In this document: positions 9,868 through 19,365 of the stretch, in pieces | Layout of the letters: each line of letters starts with the position of its first letter | Numbering within the stretch: position 1 is the first letter of the stretch | Assembly: GCA_964351745.1 (NCBI GenBank) | Contig: CAYGPI010000004.1 | Location: forward strand, 1-64,000 | Source of the DNA: CAYNJF01 sp964351745 | GTDB taxonomy: Bacteria; Pseudomonadota; Gammaproteobacteria; Berkiellales; Berkiellaceae | DNA length: 64,000 nt | Reading direction: 5' to 3' | Made by a program: the position numbers and the translations under genes | Notes under the pieces: model-generated | What the model saw: the letters and a program-made list of their open reading frames with translations, nothing else | What the model was told of the DNA's origin: nothing | Database searches by the model: none

Positions 9868-11561
9868 GAGTTGACTCGCGCAATGACATGATTCGATAGT
9901 CGTAATTTTGAATCTGAGATAGCTGCTAGCGATGGTCTGTGAGTGATCATAATAAGAGTTGCTCGATGATGAAGTTTTGCTAAAAATTCTTGAAGGGTTT
10001 TATCTGACGCAATATCCATGGCAGAGTTTGCTTCATCAAAAAGAATAATTTTTGGATAGTCGACAAGACTTCTTACAATGATAATTCTTTGTTTGATACC
10101 TTTAGAAACAAAATCCACAGATCCCTGCCCTAGTTGTGTGTGATATCCTTGAGGCATTTTTTCAATAATCACATCTAATTGAAGTTCTTTGCAAAGAGCT
10201 TTAGCTTGCTTAGCATACTCATTATCTCGAAAGAGCGTTAAATTTTCTAAAATGGTTCCTTGAAATAGAATACCATCTTGCGGAATATATGAGATCTTTT
10301 CGCCTAAAGTTTCCTCAGTGTAGTCACTTAACGGTCTGTTATCAATTAAGATACGACCAGATTTTGGTTTAAGCAGTCCCTTGAGAAGAAGAAAAACAGT
10401 TGTTTTGCCTTGCGCTCCATGAGACTCAAGGTGAACAGATTCGCCAGCTTCGATGCAAAACGAGGACTCATGAATGAGGTTGGTGTCGGAGTCATCATAG
10501 CCAAAACTAACATTTTCAAAGTCGATTTTACCATGCTGAATATCTAGCAATTGGTCACTATTTTTGGATTCTAGCGGTAAGCTTAGAATCATTTTATTTT
10601 TACTCTCAGCGAGTTTGATACTTTGGAAGCGGCTCCATAAATTCATAGCTTTGATAAAGGGCATCATGCACCTTGATGAAAGTAGAATACAAGCTGCAAC
10701 AGCACCTGGTGTCATCTGTTGATAAATCACTAAGATAGCCCCAAGAAAAACGATGGCGATGAGATTGATTTGAGATAAGAGGCTGCCAACTCGATTTTGA
10801 GTTGCGTTAGATTGAGAAAAATCAAAGTCATCAAAAGCCGAACTGTTTTGTAAACGCTCAAACCGTCTTAGCATGGCTTGCTCCATCCCTTGAGACTTGA
10901 TGGTGTGGATCCCTGTTAAAATTTCCACCATGTAATTAACTTTCTTTTCATTTGTTTTTGCTTTGTTTTTTAAAGCCTCATAAAGTGTTGGTCCATTGAT
11001 GTATGAAATAAGAAAAACACAACATTGGATACTAAGAGGAATCATGACCATCAAGGGGTTTATAAATGCAATCAGCAATAGAAAAATAACAACAAACGGA
11101 AGATCTAAAATAGTTGTAATAGCTTGGCCACCATAAAAATCTTTAACTCGATTCAAGGCATTGATTCTATCTAAATGAACGCCACTTCCAACTTTTTCGT
11201 ACTCAGGTAGTCTGGCATATAGCAAATGCTCAAAAGCTTTACAGGAGCTTTTGTACCCCAATTTGGCATCTCCCCAGGCACTGACATAGTTTCTAGCGAG
11301 CTTGAGTAGCATTTCTATAACCATAGCAACACAGACAAAAATGATTAAGTAGAGAAGTGTTGACGTTGCTTGATATGGGATGATTCTGTCATAAATTTGA
11401 AGCAGGCTTAATGGAAAAATTAACGATAAGATGTTGATAAACACAGTGGAAGCAATGAGGCCTATAAGGATATCACTGGCAGGGAGCCATTCTTTAAGCT
11501 TTATGCCTAAGACATTTAAAGACTTGAATTGACTGAAAATAACATCAACTGTTTTGCTCAC
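9864..11561 (-). CDS. Second type I secretion ABC transporter (short, PrtD-like)
   Basis: ABC exporter of 565 residues, first gene of the minus-strand secretion operon. It has no C39-like domain. A six-helix ABC transmembrane domain (about 30-300) is followed by a nucleotide-binding domain with P-loop GAQGKTT, Q-loop YIPQ, Walker B IILFDEANS and H-loop ITHRP. The signature is again degenerate (DFVSKGIKQ instead of LSGGQ). The pairing of two exporters with one HlyD protein recalls the Vibrio RTX system rather than the usual single HlyB. Divergent transcription from the RTX gene across 227 bp suggests shared control and that the RTX proteins are substrates. Confidence 0.88.
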   Translation of the reverse strand: MSKTVDVIFSQFKSLNVLGIKLKEWLPASDILIGLIASTVFINILSLIFPLSLLQIYDRIIPYQATSTLLYLIIFVCVAMVIEMLLKLARNYVSAWGDAKLGYKSSCKAFEHLLYARLPEYEKVGSGVHLDRINALNRVKDFYGGQAITTILDLPFVVIFLLLIAFINPLMVMIPLSIQCCVFLISYINGPTLYEALKNKAKTNEKKVNYMVEILTGIHTIKSQGMEQAMLRRFERLQNSSAFDDFDFSQSNATQNRVGSLLSQINLIAIVFLGAILVIYQQMTPGAVAACILLSSRCMMPFIKAMNLWSRFQSIKLAESKNKMILSLPLESKNSDQLLDIQHGKIDFENVSFGYDDSDTNLIHESSFCIEAGESVHLESHGAQGKTTVFLLLKGLLKPKSGRILIDNRPLSDYTEETLGEKISYIPQDGILFQGTILENLTLFRDNEYAKQAKALCKELQLDVIIEKMPQGYHTQLGQGSVDFVSKGIKQRIIIVRSLVDYPKIILFDEANSAMDIASDKTLQEFLAKLHHRATLIMITHRPSLAAISDSKLRLSNHVIARVNS

Positions 11562-11788
11562 GAGCCATATCCTTATGAATAACCACTATAATTGTAGTTG
11601 ATTGACTATGTTTCATGATAGAGAAAAACATATTTTGTTCTTTCATGTGGATATTAAATCAGGTTTTTTATGAAACTTTTGGGGCTTACAGTATTTTGGG
11701 CCTAATTGGTGTGAACGATGGAGCCGTCATCGCTATTTTCGGCTGAAATTTTGTTTTTTATCAGCTCAATGTTGAAGTAGGAGTTGTC

Positions 11789-13312
11789 GTGGCTGATTAT
11801 AGAGCTAGTGTTGAAACAGATGAAATCAATAAGACACTGGATGAGATATTATCATCGAAGTTAATTGAGGTTGACATAGGAAGTGCTGTGGAGCATGTTT
11901 TTATGTCATCAATGGGCTCATTTAATCAAATTGATCAGCTTGCTAATATTCAACTAAATATTAATCGTGCTCTTTTAGAAGATGCTGCTCTGATGTCTAC
12001 TGATGATATCAGGGATATACTTGATGTAGCTCCACCAGTCTCATTAGAAGCACCTATAGAAAGTTTATCAACAAAAAATAGCGTTGACGAAGCATCTCAA
12101 AATGTTCGCACTGATGTCTATGAAAATTTGAGTGAAATTTATGTTGAGTCGATATTGCCAGACTTACTCTTCTATACAGAGATAAAACAAGAAGCTCAAA
12201 TTTTAGATTGGCCGAAAATACCTACGACTGAATTTCAAGTAGAGCAGCCTTTTAAGCAGGAAATCTTACTATATGATAGCAAAGAAGCGATTGAGGATTA
12301 CTATTTACAGCGCCCTGGAGATGCTTCAGTTTCTTTACCTAGTCAGTGGAATTATATCACAGGAACACCACAAAGTGATTGGTTAAACGGTACTCAAGCT
12401 CGCGATTATATGTTGGGCTTGGAAAGCGCTGATGTGATGATGGGTGGGCTCAACGATGACTACATGGATGGTGGTTCAGGATCTGATAAATTATATGGTG
12501 AGTCAGGTCATGATGTGATTTATGGAGGCGAAGGGGATGATTATCTAGATGGCGGTTTAGGTCATGATTATCTTGATGGTGGTGAAGGGAATGATCAGCT
12601 TTATGATCTGAGTTTTGCCACGAATGAAAACAATATCTTGCACGGCGGTCCTGGTGATGATGAACTTACTGCCATTGGCAATGGCCACAATGAATTATAT
12701 GGCGGCGAGGGACGAGACATCCTATATGCATCAGGTGGTGGCAATCATACCAGCTATGGCGGTGAAGGTAATGATACACTTTACGCCTCAGGGGCGGGTT
12801 TGAATCAGCTTTTTGGCGGCTCTGGGAATGATTTCTTTTATGTGTGGAATAACTCTCCGGTTAAAATGTATGGTGAGCAGGGTGATGATCGCATGCATGG
12901 TGGTGAAGGCTCCGATGTTATTGATGGCGGCAGTGGTAATGACTTGATTTACGGTCATCAGGGGGATGATGTCCTTATAGGTGGTGCTGGTTTTGATAGA
13001 TTATACGGACATGAAGGCAACGATATCTTTATCTTTGGTGTGGATAGTCATAACGATGTTGTGGATGGTGGATCTGGTCTTTGGACAGATACCATTGAGC
13101 TTAATATATTTGTTGAACAAATTTCCCAAGTTAGTGCCAATCAATGGGTTTTGCACAGTCAAGGTGGCAATTCAATCTTAACCGCTGATCATCATTATGA
13201 TATTCAAACTTCATCATTTGATGGCTCTGCGAATGGCTTCTTAACGATGTTTGATGGTAGTTTACTAGAGTTTTATGATATAGAAAATTTGGCTTGGAGC
13301 AGCATTTTATAG
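11789..13312 (+). CDS. RTX calcium-binding secreted protein (paralogue 1)
   Basis: Protein of 507 residues. The N-terminal 190 residues are acidic and unrecognised. From about residue 200 there are glycine/aspartate-rich RTX repeats (GGSGSDKLYGE, GGEGDDYLDGG), part of them in longer periods such as LYASGAGLNQLFGGSGND. The C-terminal 80 residues, ending SLLEFYDIENLAWSSIL, match the end of the next protein and are probably the uncleaved type I secretion signal. The start is GTG with AGGAG at 11779-11783, five bases upstream. It lies opposite the ABC/HlyD operon. Role outside the cell is unknown: adhesin, enzyme-free toxin or S-layer-like protein are all possible. Confidence 0.88.
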   Translation: MADYRASVETDEINKTLDEILSSKLIEVDIGSAVEHVFMSSMGSFNQIDQLANIQLNINRALLEDAALMSTDDIRDILDVAPPVSLEAPIESLSTKNSVDEASQNVRTDVYENLSEIYVESILPDLLFYTEIKQEAQILDWPKIPTTEFQVEQPFKQEILLYDSKEAIEDYYLQRPGDASVSLPSQWNYITGTPQSDWLNGTQARDYMLGLESADVMMGGLNDDYMDGGSGSDKLYGESGHDVIYGGEGDDYLDGGLGHDYLDGGEGNDQLYDLSFATNENNILHGGPGDDELTAIGNGHNELYGGEGRDILYASGGGNHTSYGGEGNDTLYASGAGLNQLFGGSGNDFFYVWNNSPVKMYGEQGDDRMHGGEGSDVIDGGSGNDLIYGHQGDDVLIGGAGFDRLYGHEGNDIFIFGVDSHNDVVDGGSGLWTDTIELNIFVEQISQVSANQWVLHSQGGNSILTADHHYDIQTSSFDGSANGFLTMFDGSLLEFYDIENLAWSSIL

Positions 13313-13375
13313 AGGATAAGCATAGGCATGGAAGCCAAGATACCTAAGTGTTTCACCGGTACATTGGAGTAAATC

Positions 13376-15366
13376 ATGGCTAAAGGCAAGGCTGATTTGA
13401 AGCATCCCGCTTCTAAAGGTTCTTTTGAAGAAATTCAAGAATTGTTTATGCAAAATAATCATCAGCAGTTCTCTGAGGATGTCTTTGATAGCTCCTATAC
13501 CAGCACACTTAGTGATAGTAAAAATTTTGATGAACTATCAAACATTCAGTTAAATAAAAAAGTCAATGAGAATGAAAATCCCTCACAAGAATTGACACAG
13601 ATATCTGCACTCATGACGGATAAAGAAGACGAACAATTTATCACGCCTGATATGAGTGACGCTATCACGGTAGGAGCTTACACTCAAAACTTCTCAGGTA
13701 TGCAAAATATAGAGGTAGCTCTTGAGTCTTTGGATAGCAAGCCAACGACTCAACACATGGTTTCAAACTCAGAGCCCTATGCCGTCTCTTTCAATACTCA
13801 TGATAATCAACAGCTCTATGAGACTAGTACCAATCAAAAATTTAGTTATGATATCGTAAAAAACGTTGAAAACAGTGATGGTATGAGTGTTATGCTCAAT
13901 CAACTTCAAGAGTCGAGGGAAATAAATGTCTCTGATAAGGCGTCTTCTTCGTTTGCTGAACAGGTGACTTTAAAAACAAATCCTTTAGTAGATATCATGA
14001 CATCAAAGACAGTTGATGTTGAGTTAAATGTTGATAGCCAAACGTTGTCTATAGAAGACAATATGGATAATGTCGTTCATGCAGGAAGTGGCCATGATAA
14101 GGTTGTTGGAGAAATAGGCAATGATTTAATTTTTGGAGAGGAAGGCAATGATCGATTAGATGGTAATCAGGGCAATGACGCTTTATTTGGTGGTGAAGGT
14201 AATGATCGTGTGTCTGGTGGTGTAGGGAGTGACTCATTATTTGGTGATGAGGGCGATGATCGTCTTTATGATATGAGTGAAGGTGACATTGACGATAATT
14301 ACTTAGATGGTGGTGAAGGCGACGATTATATTAAATCTTCAGGTGATGGCAATAATCATTTAGTAGGTGGTATTGGAGACGACAGAATTTATAGTGTTGG
14401 TGATGGGGATAATGTTCTATCTGGCGGAGAAGGCGATGATTATGCTGTTGCTACAGGCCATGGTGATAATATTGTCTCAGGTGGAGATGGCAATGATTCT
14501 CTACGNNNNNNNNNNNNNNNNNNNNNNNNNNNNNNNNNNNNNNNNNNNNNNNNNNNNNNNNNNNNNNNNNNNNNNNNNNNNNNNNNNNNNNNNNNNNNNN
14601 NNNNNGTGTTATAGGAGATGGTAATAATATCTTGTCAGGTGGTGAAGGCGATGATTATCTTCGTGCGACAGGCGAAGGGGCTAATACTTTATCTGGTGGC
14701 GAGGGTGACGATACAGTCACCGCAATAGGCGATGGTGATAACACTATCTCAGGTCATGAAGGTCAAGATACGGTGCGTGTGACCGGTGATGGTGATAATA
14801 GTATCACTGGAGGTGCCGGCGATGATACGGTCATAATTAAAGGCCATGGTGATAATATTGTCTCAGGTGGAGATGGCAATGATTCTCTACGTGTTATAGG
14901 AGATGGTAATAATATCTTGTCAGGTGGTGAAGGCGATGATTATCTTCGTGCGACAGGCGAAGGGGCTAATACTTTATCTGGTGGCGAGGGTGACGATCGG
15001 ATATATGGTGGCGCTGGCCATGATGTTATAGATGGTGGCTCAGGAAACGATGTTGCTTATGGGTATGACGGCGCCGATATCTTTATTTTTGGGCATGGTG
15101 ATGGACACGATACCGTCGTCGGCGGTCATGGAAGTTGGGTCGATACGGTCCATTTAGATATGAATGTTGATTCAATTAGTCAGGTTGATGCTCATAACTG
15201 GGTGCTACACACAGAGGCAGGAGATGCTCTTTTGAATGTCAATCAGGGGTTTGATTCAGACACAAATTTATTTGATGATTCAGCAAATGGATCAGTGACG
15301 TTATCTGATGGCAGTGTTTTAGAATTCAGTCAAATGGAAAGTATAGACTGGAATAGTCCAACATAA
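13376..15366 (+). CDS. RTX calcium-binding secreted protein (paralogue 2), split by assembly gap
   Basis: Tandem paralogue of the preceding gene, with GGAG before its ATG. Both share an N-terminal stretch around LSNIQLN and a C-terminal secretion region (SQVDAHNWVLHTEAGDALLN, then DGSVLEF). The middle is built of 19-residue repeats, for example SLRVIGDGNNILSGGEGDD, rather than plain nonapeptides. The run of 100 N at 14506-14605 interrupts the repeat block; the two sides are in different frames only because the gap length is arbitrary. Total length is therefore unknown. Probable substrate of the adjacent type I system. Confidence 0.88.
14506..14605. other. Assembly gap (100 N) inside RTX repeats
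   Basis: One hundred N. The 51 bases left of it (14455-14505) are identical to 14841-14891, and the 107 bases right of it (14606-14712) are identical to 14891-14997. The two flanks would meet with a one-base overlap in the intact copy at 14841-14997, so the gap reflects repeat collapse and not real missing unique sequence. Confidence 0.97.
14606..14997 (+). repeat. 57-bp coding repeat array with 285-bp higher-order period
   Basis: The coding sequence repeats every 57 bp (19 residues). Five units make a 285-bp superperiod: 14606-14712 and 14891-14997 are identical over 107 bp. Each unit holds two calcium-turn motifs (GDGDN-like and GGEGDD-like). The array continues left of the gap from about 14320 with more diverged units. 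Confidence 0.9.
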
Positions 15367-15375
15367 AGACAGAAA

Positions 15376-15412
15376 GCATCGAATCTAGGATTAATATTCA
15401 TAAATTCGATGC
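15376..15412. terminator. Inverted repeat between convergent genes
   Basis: GCATCGAAT (15376-15384) pairs perfectly with ATTCGATGC (15404-15412) across a 19-base loop. It lies between the stop of the RTX gene and the stop of the convergent STAS gene. No T-run follows on either strand, so terminator function is uncertain. Confidence 0.4.
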
Positions 15413-15426
15413 GAAATATCAGTTAA

Positions 15427-15762
15427 TTAGCCTTCTTTTTGGATAGCATCCTCAACAGTGTCATAGATCGAGAAAATTGATGAGAATCCGCTAATATCAA
15501 AAACTTCTCTAACATCTTTAGCAAGGTTGCTTAGAATAACTTTGCCACCATAGGGCTTTACTTTTTTTCCAGCAAGTAAGAGAACTCGTAACCCTGCACT
15601 GCTTATAAATTTTACATTAAGAAAATTGACAATCATTGTGTGAGTGCCTTTGTCTATCAGACCAACTAATTCCTCTTCAAATTCTTTAGATGCGGTGCTG
15701 TCGATTTGACCAGCTAGATTGACAACTGTCTTACCGTCTATGCTTTCTATGTTGATTTCCAT
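15427..15762 (-). CDS. STAS-domain anti-sigma factor antagonist (RsbV/SpoIIAA-like)
   Basis: Single STAS domain of 111 residues with the conserved VKFISSAGLRVLL segment; one of the paired Ser residues is the expected phosphorylation site. In partner switching, the unphosphorylated form binds the RsbW-like kinase and frees its target. Last gene of a four-gene minus-strand operon, 18 bp after the ATP-binding protein gene. No sigma factor is nearby, so the output could be a distant sigma factor or another regulator. Confidence 0.9.
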   Translation of the reverse strand: MEINIESIDGKTVVNLAGQIDSTASKEFEEELVGLIDKGTHTMIVNFLNVKFISSAGLRVLLLAGKKVKPYGGKVILSNLAKDVREVFDISGFSSIFSIYDTVEDAIQKEG

Positions 15763-15780
15763 AACTATCCTGTTTATTAA

Positions 15781-16200
15781 TTATTCAAAAAATTTGGTAG
15801 CTCTGATTACGTTAAAGTCACCTTCACGCTCATATTCGACGCTATCCATTAAACTTTTAACAAGATGGATACCAAGGCCCCCAACTGAGCGCTCTTCGAT
15901 GCTGCCATCAGTTATTGCTCTAGTTTGAGTTGTTGGGTCAAAAGCGACACCATCATCCCTTAGCTCAAGAGTTAGGAAGGTTGGTGCTAATGTACATTGA
16001 ATTAAGACTGCGTGCTCATCATCATCCGTGTACGCATGTGCAATAATATTAGTAATAAGCTCATCCACACAAAGTAATACTTTGTTAATAAGAGGCTCGG
16101 CTACATCTTTTTCTTGTAGAAATAGCTCCACTTTTCGTGCCATGCGAGGTGCTTCTTCCGCACTATTACGAAAAGTGAGATCCAAACGATTTGGGTTCAT
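15781..16200 (-). CDS. RsbW-like ATP-binding serine kinase/anti-sigma factor
   Basis: HATPase_c-type protein of 139 residues. Seen: N-box CVDELITNIIAHAY, G1 box DDGVAFDP and G2 region GGLGIHLV. Such proteins phosphorylate the STAS partner and hold a sigma factor or other client. It lies between the RsbU-like phosphatase gene (11 bp gap) and the STAS gene, the classic switch layout. The client is not shown by the sequence. Confidence 0.9.
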   Translation of the reverse strand: MNPNRLDLTFRNSAEEAPRMARKVELFLQEKDVAEPLINKVLLCVDELITNIIAHAYTDDDEHAVLIQCTLAPTFLTLELRDDGVAFDPTTQTRAITDGSIEERSVGGLGIHLVKSLMDSVEYEREGDFNVIRATKFFE

Positions 16201-16211
16201 AGGGCATCCGA

Positions 16212-17375
16212 TTAATCTTTTTTGCTCAAGAATCTATAGGCTAACATAGTAATGTCATCGCTTTGTGGAAAACCTGCTGCAAAGGTTACCACATCCTTCT
16301 CAATTGTATTGATTAATTCGGCTGGTGCCAAGTCTTTGTACTTGCCAAGTGTCGTAGCTAATCGCTCATCAGAATAATAATCTTCTTGTGCATTAGCAGC
16401 TTCTGGCACACCATCTGTGTATAAGAACAGCATGTCGCCAGGTTGTAAGGTTACTTCCTTATCGGTGTAGCTATCAGATTCAACAACACCCAATGCAGGC
16501 TCTCCAATAGGGACAATTGGTTCAACTTCACCAGAGTCTCTAATGATATAGGGAGGGTTATGTCCACCATTAGCGTATTGTATGACACCGGTTTTGATAT
16601 CTAAAATACCGTAAAAAGTTGTCACAAACATCATATTTGTATTGTCTTTTTCTAAAGCATTGTTCACTGCATTCATTGTTTCACCGGCAGATTCTTTATT
16701 GAATGCATGCGCTCTAAGTAAAGTTCTAGCGACTGTCATGAATAAAGCAGCAGGTACCCCTTTGCCAGAAACATCAGCCATAACAAACCCTAGTTTGTTT
16801 GCTGTCACCCAAAAAAAGTCATAAAAATCTCCGCCAACTTCTTTAGCGGCAATCATTTTGGCATATAAATTAATCTGATCATCATCTATAAAAATTTTTG
16901 GTAAGATTGATTGCTGAATTTCAGATGCAACATTAAGCTCATGAAGAATGCCTTCAAGCTGAAGTCTGTCCTTTTCTGATTTAAGTAAACTCTCTACATG
17001 GCTGAGAGTTTTTTCTATTGTGATATTTAAATCGTCAAAGTTAATAGGCTTAGTCACGAAGTCAAAAGCGCCCAGATTCATAGCTGCACGAATATTATTC
17101 ATGTCGCCATAGGCTGATACAATGATGGCCATAACGTCAGGATGCTTTTCATCGATGTTTTTAAGGAGAGTTAGACCATCCATCTCGGGCATATTGATAT
17201 CTGAGATAACCATTCGAACATCAGGGTTCTCTTTTAAAACCTCTAGCGCTAGGATTCCGTTTTGAGCGAAAAAAAACTCAAATTTTCCTTGACGAAGATC
17301 TTTTCGAAACTTTTGCTTCATAAGCACTTCGACATCGGGCTCATCATCTACAAATAATATTTTTTGTGCACTCAT
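16212..17375 (-). CDS. Response regulator with PP2C (RsbU/SpoIIE-type) phosphatase domain
   Basis: Protein of 387 residues. Residues 1-125 form a receiver domain with phospho-acceptor Asp in VISDINMPEMDG and a conserved Lys in FVTKPI. A short coiled linker (about 125-165) leads to a PP2C-type serine phosphatase with GDFYDFF, FVMADVSGKG and LYTDGVPEA metal-binding motifs. It should dephosphorylate the STAS protein encoded two genes downstream when the receiver is phosphorylated. The upstream histidine kinase gene, 14 bp away, is the likely phosphodonor. Confidence 0.92.
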   Translation of the reverse strand: MSAQKILFVDDEPDVEVLMKQKFRKDLRQGKFEFFFAQNGILALEVLKENPDVRMVISDINMPEMDGLTLLKNIDEKHPDVMAIIVSAYGDMNNIRAAMNLGAFDFVTKPINFDDLNITIEKTLSHVESLLKSEKDRLQLEGILHELNVASEIQQSILPKIFIDDDQINLYAKMIAAKEVGGDFYDFFWVTANKLGFVMADVSGKGVPAALFMTVARTLLRAHAFNKESAGETMNAVNNALEKDNTNMMFVTTFYGILDIKTGVIQYANGGHNPPYIIRDSGEVEPIVPIGEPALGVVESDSYTDKEVTLQPGDMLFLYTDGVPEAANAQEDYYSDERLATTLGKYKDLAPAELINTIEKDVVTFAAGFPQSDDITMLAYRFLSKKD

Positions 17376-17389
17376 GGATAACTCACTTC

Positions 17390-18424
17390 TTAATTTCTAG
17401 GCAAGGTGATGGTAAACTCAGTAAACTCACCTATGACTGATTCAACGTCTATCGTACCATTATGATCTTTGACTATAATATCATGACATATCGATAGTCC
17501 TAAACCTGTTCCTTGTCCTTTTGGTTTGGTGGTATAAAAAGGAACAAAAATATTCTCAAGATTTTGTTTGGAAATACCAGCCCCATTATCTCTAATTTTA
17601 ATCGTGACTGTATCGTTATCACCCATCGTTGACAGTTTGATGATAGGCTGGAAATCTTCTTCGGCGAGGGAACGTTTAAAAGCTGCATACATACCATTAT
17701 TTAGGATATTGAGAATGACTCTACCAAGAGGTTGTGTAATGCAATTGGCTACACCACTTGAGATGTCTAATTCCTTTTCAATCTTGATATTAAAATTTGA
17801 ATCTTGAGCGCGTAAGCCATGGTAAGCTAAGTTTAAGAATTCTAGAGCTAAAGGATTAATATCAGTAGGCTCTTTGGCCAAGCTTTCTTCTGAGCGAGAT
17901 TGTATAAGCATATTGAGAACAATACTCTCTGCGCGTTTGCCATGCTCTTCAACTTTTTCAGTATTTGTTTTTAAGTCGTTTAGCAACCCTTTGACATCTT
18001 CTCTGTCATCTTCATTCAGTTTATCTAAGTGTGGCTTTAAGATTTCTTCTAACTCTTCCATTAATTCAATAGACATCTTTGAAAAGTTGGAAACAAAATT
18101 GAGAGGATTTTTAATTTCGTGGGCAATACCTGCTGTTAATAATCCAACTTGAACTAGTTTCTCTTGAAGTAATAATTTTTCTTGCGCTTCATCTAAATTT
18201 TCACGACATTGCTTAAGCGCATTAGAAGAGTCCGACTTTCTAAGGCATAGCAACACAAGGCCACAAGAGATGAAAGAAGAACTGCAGGCTAACGCTAAAA
18301 GTCTTTCAAGAGGCCAGATTTCTTGACTGGATATCCATACAGCTGGGTAAAAGCAAGCTATACCTAATCCTGCCCCTATTGCAAGGCAGCTAAGCGCTAA
18401 AGCTTGTTTTGTCTTAATCCCCAA
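17390..18424 (-). CDS. Membrane sensor histidine kinase
   Basis: Two hydrophobic segments in the first 60 residues are followed by a HisKA region with GIAHEIKNPLNF (His acceptor) and a HATPase with N-box NILNNGMYAA, G1 RDNGAGIS and G2 TKPKGQGTGLGLS. There is no large periplasmic sensor domain; the input may come from the membrane segments. The start is TTG, seven bases after AAGGAGA. First gene of the partner-switching operon and probable donor to its receiver-PP2C protein. Confidence 0.9.
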   Translation of the reverse strand: MGIKTKQALALSCLAIGAGLGIACFYPAVWISSQEIWPLERLLALACSSSFISCGLVLLCLRKSDSSNALKQCRENLDEAQEKLLLQEKLVQVGLLTAGIAHEIKNPLNFVSNFSKMSIELMEELEEILKPHLDKLNEDDREDVKGLLNDLKTNTEKVEEHGKRAESIVLNMLIQSRSEESLAKEPTDINPLALEFLNLAYHGLRAQDSNFNIKIEKELDISSGVANCITQPLGRVILNILNNGMYAAFKRSLAEEDFQPIIKLSTMGDNDTVTIKIRDNGAGISKQNLENIFVPFYTTKPKGQGTGLGLSICHDIIVKDHNGTIDVESVIGEFTEFTITLPRN

Positions 18425-18783
18425 CTTATGTCTCCTTGAAACAAGACCCTGTGTAGAGGTCTCATTTGGAAATCCTTCTCTAATATTAGTAAATTACCCA
18501 ACATTAAGATAGGTCAATAGTCTAATACTATAACTTTAATTACCACTGATTGCAGAGAATGTGAAATGCTTCAATTATTTATAATATTTGTATATGCAGC
18601 AAAAAAATTTTTAGATTTGAAACTTTCTAGCAGATCCTAAGAGTCATTCATTACGTTCACTTACAATGTTTGGTATTTCTGAAGATTTACCATTTAATAT
18701 CACAGGTAATCATCAGATAAGCCACTGTGGTTAATATGGGTATATACCAATATTTGGTAGGGCTGAATTTCATGAGTTGAGAA
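18425..18783. other. Intergenic region, no gene seen
   Basis: About 360 AT-rich bases between the histidine kinase start and the stop of the next minus-strand gene. It must carry the promoter of the partner-switching operon on the minus strand, but I find no convincing -35/-10 pair, hairpin or small ORF with a ribosome site. Confidence 0.5.
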
Positions 18784-19365
18784 CTATGACTTAGTTCTTC
18801 TTGGATCCTTGATATGTTTATTGGCAAGGCTTAACAAAACGTCAGGTTCAACGCCAGCATTTAATGTAGTCACTTGGACTCGATGTGGAAGTGCAGCAAG
18901 CCAATCTAGATGTTTCTTTTTAGTTCTGCTAACCGGACTACTAGAATCATATAGGCTAGCCCATTGCATAAAAGCAAGATGATGTTTAAACATGTCACCA
19001 TCTTTTAGAATGCGATCGCCGAACAATAATTGCTCTCTTTGCTTGATCCTTCTAAGCCTAGTGGGCCAATCAGCATAGAGAAATATAACGTGCGTTAAGT
19101 GCGGGATAATAAAATTTCCCCAACCACATAGAACACCAGAGATAATCCAGTTTTCTTGTTTATTTAAGTCTGTGTAAAGCTGCTGTACTCTTAACGCTGG
19201 TGGCCTTTTATTAGTAAAAGGAGGATTGGTTGGCATCCAATAGTATTCATCAGACTCAAAATGAGACCATTGATGCGTTTTAGCCAATGTTTTACCTAAA
19301 GTTGTGCTTCCAGCTCCAGCTGCACCCATAATCAATATTCTGAAAGAAGAGTTATGAGTGCTCAT
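18784..19365 (-). CDS. P-loop NTPase, adenylate/shikimate kinase-like
   Basis: Protein of 193 residues with a phosphate-binding loop GAAGAGSTTLGKTLA, then an acidic ESDEYYW stretch and NPPFTNKRPP, and VIFLYADWPTRLRRI near the lid. The usual P-loop Lys is replaced (GAGST, not GxGKST). From memory this is normal for a family of small nucleotide-kinase-like proteins with GxGTTT loops, so it need not be inactive. Substrate unknown. Its start overlaps the end of the upstream phosphotransferase gene by 14 bp, so the two are co-expressed. Confidence 0.75.
   Translation of the reverse strand: MSTHNSSFRILIMGAAGAGSTTLGKTLAKTHQWSHFESDEYYWMPTNPPFTNKRPPALRVQQLYTDLNKQENWIISGVLCGWGNFIIPHLTHVIFLYADWPTRLRRIKQREQLLFGDRILKDGDMFKHHLAFMQWASLYDSSSPVSRTKKKHLDWLAALPHRVQVTTLNAGVEPDVLLSLANKHIKDPRRTKS

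Noticed and set aside
18834..19365. Non-functional P-loop in the small kinase-like gene
   Set aside because: The loop lacks the usual Lys, but I recall a family in which this is standard, so it is not evidence of decay.
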